Positions 37,669-45,203 of a stretch of DNA of 64,000 nucleotides are shown here, one piece after another. Position numbers and translations under genes: made by a program. The notes below the pieces were generated by a model. It was given only the letters and a program-made list of their open reading frames with translations. It was not told the origin of the DNA and did no database searches. The stretch is taken from the NCBI GenBank assembly GCA_963710495.1, contig CAVQAI010000009.1, positions 62,001-126,000 on the forward strand. Reading direction: 5' to 3'. This stretch comes from Bog-756 sp963710495. Its GTDB lineage: Bacteria > Actinomycetota > Acidimicrobiia > Acidimicrobiales > RAAP-2. Position 1 is the first letter of the stretch; every line of letters starts with the position of its first letter.

Positions 37669-37944
37669 TCAACCTAAACTCCCGTCGCCGAACTCCCATT
37701 TGGAAGTCCGCTGGACAGTCTCGATGTCCTTCCAAATCGAATCCGCCCTCTATCCGTCAGCCCGGCTGCACAAGCAGGCCGTGATTCGATCCTACGGAGG
37801 ACATCGGGCACTGTTTAGGGTCAAATGGCCCTTTCAGCTCCGGACGGCTTTCCTGCCCCACAACGCCGGGTCGGTGGGACACCCAGGCCATTCCGGACCC
37901 CACTCCCGCTTCCGCTCCCCCACCCGCTGCTTCTCCTTCAGCGC
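37669..37944. other. Upstream region of the membrane-protein gene
   Basis: About 276 bp between the membrane-protein start and repeat copy C, with C-rich stretches (37898-37935). No gene supported. It would hold the promoter of the minus-strand gene. Confidence 0.4.
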
Positions 37945-38040
37945 AACGTCGGGTCCGGTGCCGGCGAGGTGCCTGAAACGCCTCGTACGCAAGGTGACCG
38001 ACGTTTGGAGCTGCCGTTCAGCTTCGTTGTGGCCTCTTGA
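37945..38040 (+). repeat. Dispersed repeat, copy C
   Basis: Arms AACGTCGG (37945-37952) and CCGACGTT (37998-38005) are perfectly complementary. Between them is GCCGGCGAGGTGCCTGA and CGCCTCGTACGCAAGG; after them TTTGGAGCTGCCGTTCAG. In frame it reads GAGEVPETPRTQGDRRLELPF...-stop at 38040. It matches D and A closely, with weaker similarity beyond the stop. Confidence 0.75.
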
Positions 38041-38137
38041 GCCAGTCGAAGTCAGTCCCGGAGACGGATTCCCCTGCTCTCAACCAGGCGCATCCGGGCT
38101 GCCCATCGGCACTTTCTGGGTGCGCTTTGTGGGCGGC

Positions 38138-38344
38138 CTATTGGCCGTCGTCCCACTCCTCGTTCCGAGCTGCGACTCGCTCTTGCCAATTCTCAGCGTC
38201 CACCCTCGTGGGGTAGGGCCCCATTCGATCCACATGACTGCACCCGTCGTGTATTTCGACCTTCGGTCTTTCGACCTTCTTGTGCACGAAGCAGTAGTAC
38301 CACTCGCCGTGAGCATCACCGAGGCGCTCTGATTCGTCGACCAT
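38138..38344 (-). CDS. Small SPOR-like protein
   Basis: 68 residues: EWYYCFVHKKVE near the start and DRMGPYPTRVDAENWQERVAARNEEWD at the end. This layout (a WYYC..H..VE head and a RxGPYxTRxEAE tail) is a recurrent actinobacterial small-protein pattern related to SPOR-like folds. GGAGG lies directly before the ATG. Function unknown; it stands alone, left of the next small gene on the same strand. Confidence 0.65.
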   Translation of the reverse strand: MVDESERLGDAHGEWYYCFVHKKVERPKVEIHDGCSHVDRMGPYPTRVDAENWQERVAARNEEWDDGQ

Positions 38345-38557
38345 GCCTCCACAAAACCATGGCCACAGATGCCGATCCAGCAGCCTCAGGCCAACTGGCG
38401 TCCGAAACGAGTCTCACAACTGCTCTGTCCCCACATCCCAACCCAGCGACGCACTCGGGGTTGACCCCCGGATCGCCTGGGAGAACGGGCTCCCTCTTAG
38501 AGCGATCAGGACGCGACCCTTCGGGGGCGCCCGATGACATATGGACATTCTCAGCAT

Positions 38558-38767
38558 TCACTTCAGTGTCAGGATGTGGTACACAACGAAGGCGGGCCAC
38601 ACGACGGCTTTCATGAAGGCCAAGAGCACAAGCCAAAAGGTCCCAGAGTGCGTGTGCAGGTAGTAGCAGAGCGCCCCGATAAACCCAAGGAACCAGATGC
38701 CGCCTGCCCCGCCTTGGCGGGCGACACCGCTGCCTGAACGTGGCTTGTTCACATTCGCGTCACTCAT
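38558..38767 (-). CDS. Small two-helix membrane protein
   Basis: 69 residues: a polar head (MSDANVNKPRSGSG) then GGIWFLGFIGALCYYLHTHSG and FWLVLLAFMKAVVWPAFVVYHIL, two membrane helices. A GGGGG ribosome site precedes ATG 38767. Similar short proteins are widespread in bacteria but have no assigned role. On the minus strand just upstream, the in-frame fragment PVTFGPVAGKPIGATISLMEV ends at 38778 and may be the tail of a broken upstream gene. Confidence 0.75.
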   Translation of the reverse strand: MSDANVNKPRSGSGVARQGGAGGIWFLGFIGALCYYLHTHSGTFWLVLLAFMKAVVWPAFVVYHILTLK

Positions 38768-39038
38768 CGAACCCCCTTCAAACCTCCATCAGACTGATGG
38801 TGGCACCGATGGGTTTGCCAGCGACAGGGCCAAACGTCACAGGCTCATCTGGGGTCCTGGCTCTGGGGTGCGGGCCCTCGCTGGGAGCCTTGACTCGCGA
38901 ATCCTGGGCTCCGGAGCCGCTTTGTTGTTGTGGTTGTCTTGAGGCGAGGCCGCGCCATTGTCGTTTGCAGGAGGCAATACTCTCGGAGCATTGCAGGAGT
39001 ATCCACCAGCCCACCACGACACGCCATAGGGTCGCGAC

Positions 39039-39632
39039 GTGCAGTACCTGGCTCTGTTTGCCATCGTCTTCGGGATCAATCTCCTGCCGGCATTCGGTCC
39101 ACCGACATGGGCCGTGCTTGTTTTCACCCGGCTCCACTGGCACCTCAACCCAATCGCCCTTGTGGTGCTCGGTGCCGTGGCCGCCATGAGCGGCCGGTAC
39201 CTCCTGGCCCGGGGTGCACGCCATTTCAAGGGTCATATGCCCCGCCGGCTGAAGGACAATCTGGAAGACGCCCGAGCGTTGATCGAGCGGAAGCGGGTGG
39301 GGGCGATCGCTCTCTTCGGGCTCTTTGTGGTGTCGCCACTGCCATCGGCCCAGCTCTTCCTGGCTGCGGGCCTGCTCGATTTGCCCCTCGGCCTCTTGAC
39401 ACTGGCCTTCTTCCTTGGTCGGGTGGTTAGTTACTCGATCTACGTGAGCCGTGGCCACGTTGGCGGACAAACAACTCGGGAATGTCCTGGGACAGATCTT
39501 TGGATCGCCTTGGTCGATCGCTCTCCAGGTTGTGTTGTTGGCAGCCGTTTGCTTTCTGCCGTTCATCAATTGGCGGCGCTTCTTGGACCGGTCACCGCCG
39601 AGCTTGACGATGCGGAATGTGACCGTGCTTGA
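39039..39632 (+). pseudogene. Membrane protein with a late frameshift
   Basis: From GTG 39039 the first 135 residues are a coherent membrane protein: LALFAIVFGINLLPAFGPPTW, PIALVVLGAVAAMSGRYLLARG, SPLPSAQLFLAAGL and LTLAFFLGRVVSYSIYVS. At about 39446 the sense moves one frame (VATLADKQLGNVLGQIFGS, then ALQVVLLAAVCFLPFINW, a last helix). The annotated frame then runs through nonsense to 39632. A one-base deletion or sequence error is likely. It may be a small transport or VTT-like protein. It overlaps the converging ATPase gene. Confidence 0.65.
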
Positions 39633-41977
39633 GGCACACGACGCTCCGGTTGGGGATTGTCACCGAGCGAAAGGTAGTTTTCGTCCTCCTGAGCAGTGTG
39701 CAGCTTCAAGATGGCATGGAGGCCATAGAGCAGACTCCGCAACTCAGTCAGGTCGACCTCGTCGACCCGGTTCGGCCCGATGTCGTCGAGGAGCTGCCCC
39801 AGCCGGCGGATCTGGTGCGTGATCTCGATGTGGGCTCGACTCATCGTTGCCATCGGATCCCGTCCTCCGAAGAAGCGGCCGAGCGCTGGATAGAGCTCAA
39901 GTTCCTCCGCTTCCTCGTGAGGCTGGATCTCCTCGGTGAGCATCCGATACACACCCTGCACCTCTTGCAGGGCAGCCTTGGGATCGAGCGAGCCAAGAGC
40001 ATCAGCGACTTCGTGGATGCGACTGATTCCTCGCCGGACGGCCACATGCTCCTCCTGGAACCGCTGAGTCAACAACGAGTCCTCCTCGTCGAGTCGGATT
40101 TCGCCCTCTCCATCGCGCAAGGCTCGAAGTGCATTGAGAATGACGGCCACGTCGATACCCTCCTGGAGGATCGCGCCCCAGACAGCGGGGAGGAGACCGA
40201 CGGCAGCGACTCCCATGGCTGCCAAGGAGAGGGCCATGCCGGCCACCATGCTCTCCACGGCGATACGCCTGGTGCGCCGGGCAATCGCTGCTGCCTCTCC
40301 CAGACGGTCAAGGCGATCCACCGTGAGCACCACGTCAGCGGCTTCGGACGCAGCGGTAGCCCCTCGGGCCCCAAGCGCCACTCCGACATCGGCCAGAGCG
40401 AGTGCGGGTGCATCGTTGATGCCGTCGCCGACCATCATGGTCGGAGCCCGATGCGTCTCGAGATTCACGACGTCGAGTTTCTCGGCCGGGGAACGCTCGG
40501 CTAGCACCTCGTCGACTCCAATGACCGCCCCGATGGTCTCGGCCACGTCGGTCCGGTCGCCGGTCACCATCACGATACGAGCAATCCCGTTCTTTCGAAG
40601 GAAACGAAGGGTCCGGCCAGCATCCGGCCTCAAGGGATCATCGAATATCAGGACACCGGCTGGGACCCCGTCGATGCCCACAAAGACAGTAAGAGCGCCG
40701 TCGAGATGTGCTTTCCGACGTGCGGCGCGGGCCCAAGTCGGTGCACCGGTTACCCCTGTCCACGACGCCTTCCCGACCGCCACCCGATGTCCGGCCACCG
40801 TCCCCCGGATGCCCTGGCCGGGGATTTCCTCCACCTTCTCTGGGAGCGACAGTTCGCATTTCGCTTCAAGTGCTGACTGGAGCACGGCGCTCGCCAGGAC
40901 GTGGGGAGAGACCTGGTCCAGCGAAGCAGCCAGCCGGAGGATTCTGGCGGCTGGTACCGACTCGGCACACACGATTTCGATCAGCACCGGGTGTCCCACC
41001 GTCATGGTCCCGGTCTTGTCGATCAACAGAGTCGTACAGATGGCCAGGCGTTCAAGCACAGCGCCACCTTTGACGATGACACCACGCTTGGCAGCCCGGG
41101 AGAGACCGGAGACGAGGGCCACTGGGGCTGCCAGGATGAGCGGGCACGGTGTGGCCACCACCAGGACAGCCACGGCCCGGCTCGCGCCTCCAACAGTCCA
41201 AGCTATGCCCGCCGCAACCAGAGTCACTGCAAGGAAACCCAGGGCGTAGCGGTCCGCCAGGCGGACCACCGGAGCTTGTGAGCCCTCCGCCTCGGCGACA
41301 AGCCGAACCACCCCGGCGTAGGTGCTGTCAGCGGACCTGGTCGTGGCTCGGAGGTCGAGGGGCGATCCGGCGTTGACCACGCCACTGCGGACCCGTTCTC
41401 CTGCTGTCCGTTCGACGGGGAGTGGTTCTCCGGTGAGCGCCGACTCATCCAGGACGGCCGAAGCCGAGACGAGGGAGCCGTCCACCGGTACCACCTCGCC
41501 CGAGGCAACGAGGAGCAGGTCACCGGGTGCCACCTCGTTCAGAGCAATGACGGCGAGGCCACCGTCCTGGTAGCGGTGAGCGGACTTGGGCGCGCGCTTG
41601 AGCAAGGCCTGGAGCTCCCGGCGGGCCTGGCCGGCAGCCCACCCTTCGAGGGCCCGGCCGCTGGCCAGCATCACGCTGATGACTGCCCCGGCCAGATATT
41701 CCCCGACGGCTACCGCGCCCACCAGCGCCAAGATGGCGATGACGTCTACTCCCAGCCGACCTCGCAGGAGGCTCTCCGCCATCGAGTAGAGGGATAGAGC
41801 AATGCCGCAACCAGCGACGATGATCCAGATCAGGTTCCCTCGAGTGCCTTGCCCTGCCCAGTGGAGAAGGCCACCAGCGACCAGTCCAGTGATCGTGATC
41901 CCTAGCGGGAGGAGTGCCCCTAAGCGCGAGGCCGGCCACCGTGACCCGAACCAGGCACTCCTATCCACAGTCCCCAT
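39566..41977 (-). CDS. P1B-type heavy-metal ATPase fused to a C-terminal hemerythrin domain
   Basis: 803 residues. There is no N-terminal metal-binding domain, but eight or so membrane helices. The actuator motif is LDESALTGEPLP and the ion-site helix is VATPCPLILAAPVALVSG (a CPL, not the usual CPC). The phosphorylation site is LLIDKTGTMTVGHP, and MMVGDGINDAPALALADVG is the hinge. From about residue 640 a hemerythrin-like four-helix domain follows (FQEEHVAVRR, IQPHEEAEELELYP, SRAHIEITHQIRR, HAILKLHTAQEDENY). It probably exports or imports a transition metal, with the di-iron domain as O2, NO or iron sensor (inference). Stand-alone on the minus strand. Confidence 0.92.
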   Translation of the reverse strand: MGTVDRSAWFGSRWPASRLGALLPLGITITGLVAGGLLHWAGQGTRGNLIWIIVAGCGIALSLYSMAESLLRGRLGVDVIAILALVGAVAVGEYLAGAVISVMLASGRALEGWAAGQARRELQALLKRAPKSAHRYQDGGLAVIALNEVAPGDLLLVASGEVVPVDGSLVSASAVLDESALTGEPLPVERTAGERVRSGVVNAGSPLDLRATTRSADSTYAGVVRLVAEAEGSQAPVVRLADRYALGFLAVTLVAAGIAWTVGGASRAVAVLVVATPCPLILAAPVALVSGLSRAAKRGVIVKGGAVLERLAICTTLLIDKTGTMTVGHPVLIEIVCAESVPAARILRLAASLDQVSPHVLASAVLQSALEAKCELSLPEKVEEIPGQGIRGTVAGHRVAVGKASWTGVTGAPTWARAARRKAHLDGALTVFVGIDGVPAGVLIFDDPLRPDAGRTLRFLRKNGIARIVMVTGDRTDVAETIGAVIGVDEVLAERSPAEKLDVVNLETHRAPTMMVGDGINDAPALALADVGVALGARGATAASEAADVVLTVDRLDRLGEAAAIARRTRRIAVESMVAGMALSLAAMGVAAVGLLPAVWGAILQEGIDVAVILNALRALRDGEGEIRLDEEDSLLTQRFQEEHVAVRRGISRIHEVADALGSLDPKAALQEVQGVYRMLTEEIQPHEEAEELELYPALGRFFGGRDPMATMSRAHIEITHQIRRLGQLLDDIGPNRVDEVDLTELRSLLYGLHAILKLHTAQEDENYLSLGDNPQPERRVPQARSHSASSSSAVTGPRSAAN

Positions 41978-42238
41978 GGTGCGCCAGATAAGTGCCGGTG
42001 CGTAGGGCCGGAAGTCAGCACTACTCTGGCGGCTCCAGGAGGTCGTCGCGTATTCGATTCGTCCGGCGCCTACCCCTTCTTCATGTCCTCTTCATGTAGC
42101 TGCAGCATCCTGGTACCTGTCCAGTATGAGGAACTTATGCACCGCCTATCGCCAGCCTGAGACCCGACCCTCTGTACCCGCCACCGTCGTGTCCTACACA
42201 AAGGTCGCCGATGCGGCGGGTGTTGCCAGCCCTAGCAA
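41978..42238. other. Upstream region of the metal ATPase gene
   Basis: 261 bp that should contain the ATPase promoter. There is an imperfect pair of TCTTCATGT sequences near 42080-42095. No gene is supported here. Confidence 0.4.
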
Positions 42239-42589
42239 ATGGCTCATACTCCAGAGCGACGCATGAGGCTCTGGCGTCCATCGTGGACCTGCCGCATGTC
42301 GGGGGTGCACGATCTCGTTGCACTCACCTACCCGCCGCAGGTTCGATGGTGGCGCTGCATCCGGTGCCGCTGCCTCATCTCAGACCTGCCCGACTACCCG
42401 GCAGTGGCCCTCCCGCTGGGTCCCGTACCTACCCGCCGGCCGGCGGGCAGCCCCTTCGACGCACGGAGGGGGATTCGGGGGTCGGGCGGTCGCTCCTTCA
42501 GGAGCCGGTCCCGGGAGAACTCACTCGTCTTCCGGACGGTTCGCGTCAGACCGCTGTCTAAAAGTTCACCGTCCCAGTACCCGAGATAG
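42239..42589 (+). CDS. Possible Cys-rich short protein (doubtful)
   Basis: A 116-codon frame whose first 50 residues look real: RRMRLWRPSWTCRMSGVHDL and RWWRCIRCRCLISDLPDYP, a Cys...Cys-x-x-Cys pattern that could bind zinc. The remainder is Arg/Ser/Pro-rich and reads like non-coding sequence, so the gene may be truncated or frameshifted after about 42400. No ribosome site is obvious. Confidence 0.3.
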   Translation: MAHTPERRMRLWRPSWTCRMSGVHDLVALTYPPQVRWWRCIRCRCLISDLPDYPAVALPLGPVPTRRPAGSPFDARRGIRGSGGRSFRSRSRENSLVFRTVRVRPLSKSSPSQYPR

Positions 42590-42660
42590 CACCATACTGC
42601 GCTGTCGGATTCGGGCAAAGCTTCCGGGTCGCTGGTTCCAGCCGACCGATGTTCGCTGCA

Positions 42661-43164
42661 TCAGCCGGTTTCGGCGTTCATGGCAACGAGCTTGAGGATA
42701 CGAATGTGCTTCTCGGTATCCAGGAGCATCAGATCCACGACCAGCTCCCACAGAGTGGTATTCCTCAACGGGCGGAGGCTCTTGCGCAGTTGCTTTAGCT
42801 CTAGGCGGTCCCACTTCTCTGCCCGGATGAGACCTTGGGTCTCTTCGGCTAAGGCTGCCTTCCCTGCATCCAAGTGCGTCCCGTCAGGGAGGACCGGATC
42901 GTCACTCTTGTCGATTAGACCCCAGGCAATGGCATTGGCCATCTCTACAAGGAGTCCGTGATGCCGTCGTTCGTCGTCAACAATGAGGTTGACAAGAAAG
43001 CGTGTCTCGGGTGCGGACGCCTCCTTAGCGAAGCGTTGATAGCGACTGAGGATGGCGCCCTCCTCTTCGCCGTGTCGGGCCAGCAACTGCACCAGTTCAC
43101 GGACATCCGCAGTTGCGCCGGTGGCCCGCAGTCCTTCCTTCGCCCAGTCAAATGTATTCCCCAT
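42661..43164 (-). CDS. Ferritin-like / four-helix protein
   Basis: 167 residues from ATG 43164 (an alternative start at 43197 adds 11). Helical throughout: LVQLLARHGEEEGAILSRYQ, RFLVNLIVDDERRHHGLLVEM and LWELVVDLMLLDTEKHIRIL. The Glu-rich E-x-x-H-type pairs (DDERRHH and DTEKH) are those of a ferritin/rubrerythrin-like di-iron bundle. It may store or sense iron or handle peroxide; the exact family is not clear. Repeat copy D lies about 170 bp upstream. Confidence 0.7.
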   Translation of the reverse strand: MGNTFDWAKEGLRATGATADVRELVQLLARHGEEEGAILSRYQRFAKEASAPETRFLVNLIVDDERRHHGLLVEMANAIAWGLIDKSDDPVLPDGTHLDAGKAALAEETQGLIRAEKWDRLELKQLRKSLRPLRNTTLWELVVDLMLLDTEKHIRILKLVAMNAETG

Positions 43165-43334
43165 CGTTCCATTGTCACGCACCTCTTTATCGAACACAGG
43201 GGCCGAAGGGCCCTATTAAGTCGCTTTGGGTCCCCCGCTGGCGGACCACGTTGGCCCCGTCGGCCATCCGGAATCGCACATTGACGCGCTTGACGTCGCC
43301 TGAACAAGCTCCCCCACCCTCAACTTCCGTCCAT

Positions 43335-43517
43335 CGTCGGTACCGGAGCCGGCGAGGTGCCTGAGGCACCTCGTACGCAAGGTGACCGACGTTTGGAGCT
43401 TCCCTTCAGCTTCGAGGTGGCCGCCTGAACCGAGCCGGAGGCAGGTCTTAGTGGTGACTTCCGACTCGACGGACAGCCGACAATCGGCGATTATCCCCCT
43501 GCCACCCAACGGCATGT
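43335..43517 (+). repeat. Dispersed repeat, copy D
   Basis: Left arm CGTCGGTACC (43335-43344); right arm GGTGACCGACG (43381-43391) pairs with one bulged G. Inside, GAGGTGCCTCAGGCACCTC on the minus strand forms its own hairpin. After TTTGGAGCTTCCCTTCAG and the in-frame TGA (43426), about 90 bp match copy B. It directly borders the IS110-family element. Confidence 0.75.
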
Positions 43518-43642
43518 CTGAAGGAGCGGGGCCGTGTCAATGCCGGCGAGGTTGCTTTTGCCTGTAACTGCGTGCGGCTGTCTGAAGGAGCGGGGCCGTG
43601 TCAATGCCGGCGAGGTTGCTTTTGCCTGTAACTGCGTGCGGC
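43515..43642. repeat. Perfect 64-bp tandem duplication at the left end of the IS
   Basis: Two identical 64-bp units, 43515-43578 and 43579-43642, beginning TGTCTGAAGGAGCGGGGCCG. The unit contains the same AAGGAGCGGGGCC that occurs inverted at the other side of the transposase gene, so an IS end appears duplicated in tandem. Confidence 0.9.
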
Positions 43643-43995
43643 GCGTGCGGTGACGACCTGTGTGCGAGCGCGCGGAAGCGAGGCGCTCTGGGGTCAAGGT
43701 GGAGCGCCCGCAGCGACGCGAGGACGAACGACCCTGAGGCCGTGGCGCCTCGCTGCCACAATTGCTCAGGATGTCTTTGACGGCGCCAGGGCGCCGGAGT
43801 GAGGCCACCAGGATCTCTCGCTCAGCGAGATGGTTGTTGTAGCAGGCTCGGCTGCTGAGGCATGTCTTCGCCGAGGTTCCTCGGCATGGTGGTCTTCGGC
43901 CACGGCCGGATGGGCTCAATCACTTCGACGGCTCGCCGCCTAGAGGGCGGGAGTCATGCCGTTTAGCGAGCACGCATCCGGTCGGGTGCCGAGCG

Positions 43996-45009
43996 TCACG
44001 CCGCCTCTTGATCAGCGAGACAGCGGATCTCGCCGTCGCGCAGACCGTAGTAGACGAGCGTGAGAACTCTGCGGGCGATCGCCACGTTGGCTTTGCTCTT
44101 GCCCCGGCGCTCTGCGATCGCATCGAATCGCTCCCGGAACGGCGCCCCGCCGTGGTAGCGGGCCACCGCCTCGATGGCGGCCCAGCGCACCATACGTGAT
44201 CCCTGCTTGGTGATCCGGCCCCGATGGACGTGCATGTCGGACTCCCGGTGCTTGGGGGTGAGTCCCGCCCATGAGCACAGGGCCTTGGGCGAGTCGAAGC
44301 GGGTCACGTCGCCGATCTCCGCCACGAAGACGGCGGCGAGGACCCGCCCGACGCCGTAGATGGCCTGGATGGCGTAGTAGGCGGCGTCATCGCTCAACAT
44401 GAGGTGGATGTCGCGGTCCAAGAAGAGGATCTCGCGGTCGTAGGCCTCGACGAGGTCTCGGAGGACGGCGATGCGGTTGAAGTAGGCGGCGGGGAGCTCG
44501 AGCGAGTCGAGCTGAGCGCTCCCGCCCGGGCCCCACATGTCGTTCCGACACGGCAGGATGCCGTTCTTGGCCATCACGGCGTGGACTTGGGCTTTGAGGC
44601 CGGTGCGCAGGTTGGACAATTTGAGCCGGAAGCGGACCATCTCGCGCAACTCCCGGATCTGGGGCGGGGCGATCCAGGCCTCGGCCAGCCGCCCGAGGCG
44701 CAACAAGTCGGCGAGGTCCCGGGCGTCGCGCTCGTCGTTCTTGACCCGCCGATGGCCCCAGTCGTTGCCGTGCGGGTTGGCCAAATGGACCCGATAGCCC
44801 ATCTCGGCCAGGAGATCGACGGCCCAGTACCAGCCATAGGTGGCCTCGACGATGACATCGCTGCCCGCCGGAGCGGCACTGACTTCTTTGGCGAAGCGGC
44901 TGGGTTCATTGTCGACTCGGACGGAGTCGATCTTCTCCCCGGCCTGGTCCATCCGATAGATGACCGACCGTCTGCGGTGCAGGTCGATGCCCACATACTC
45001 TTGCGTCAT
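43996..45009 (-). CDS. IS110-family transposase
   Basis: 337 residues. The N-terminal RuvC-like DEDD domain has YVGIDLHRRRSVIYRMD, VIVEATYGWYWAVDLLAEMG, and VKNDERDARDLADLLRLGRL. The C-terminal Transposase_20 part has IYGVGRVLAAVFVAEIGDV and LCSWAGLTPKHRES, the conserved Ser region. It appears intact. It would move the element by RNA-guided recombination if a bridge RNA is present. Confidence 0.93.
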   Translation of the reverse strand: MTQEYVGIDLHRRRSVIYRMDQAGEKIDSVRVDNEPSRFAKEVSAAPAGSDVIVEATYGWYWAVDLLAEMGYRVHLANPHGNDWGHRRVKNDERDARDLADLLRLGRLAEAWIAPPQIRELREMVRFRLKLSNLRTGLKAQVHAVMAKNGILPCRNDMWGPGGSAQLDSLELPAAYFNRIAVLRDLVEAYDREILFLDRDIHLMLSDDAAYYAIQAIYGVGRVLAAVFVAEIGDVTRFDSPKALCSWAGLTPKHRESDMHVHRGRITKQGSRMVRWAAIEAVARYHGGAPFRERFDAIAERRGKSKANVAIARRVLTLVYYGLRDGEIRCLADQEAA

Positions 45010-45203
45010 CGGGGCCTCCCTTGTCGTGGGGTTTGGTGTGACAACCCCAGTCTCGACCGCGAGACCGGAGCCGTCACGGGGAGCGGAGGCCCCGCTCCTT
45101 CATGCCATCACTTCCGGGCGTGTGGATAACCGCTCGGGTCTCCGAGTCCCAAGGGCGGACACCTCGGACCGCCGGAACTATGGGCCATTCCAAACAGAGT
45201 GAA

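Larger units (their letters stand above)
43511..45106 (-). mobile_element. IS110-family insertion sequence
   Basis: About 1.6 kb around an IS110-type transposase. Candidate ends: GGCATGTCTGAAGGAGCGGGGCC-like sequence at 43511 (with a 3-bp insertion) and its inverse GGCCCCGCTCCTTCATGCC at 45088-45106. About 480 bp of non-coding DNA lie 3' of the transposase, with small hairpins (for example GCCGAGGTTCCTCGGC near 43869). IS1111-subgroup elements have subterminal inverted repeats and a guide (bridge) RNA on this side, so this layout fits that subgroup (inference). Exact ends are uncertain. Confidence 0.6.

Noticed and set aside
36350..37735. A 461-codon minus-strand frame overlapping the membrane protein
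   Set aside because: It is an out-of-frame shadow of the 36445-37668 gene, with Arg/Gly/Pro-rich sequence and no family features.
38316..38636. A possible 106-codon minus-strand gene
   Set aside because: No ribosome site, partial overlap with both small genes, and composition typical of chance frames.
38778..38990. A complete gene upstream of the two-helix membrane protein
   Set aside because: Only a short natural-looking tail (PVTFGPVAGKPIGATISLMEV) is visible, other parts change frame, and no start can be assigned.
34993..43517. Copies B-D as a known riboswitch (c-di-AMP, glutamine, ZTP or cobalamin type) on the minus strand
   Set aside because: Some blocks look structured (GAAGCTGAAGGGAAGCTCC), but none of the consensus cores I know for these classes could be aligned, and the genes downstream differ.
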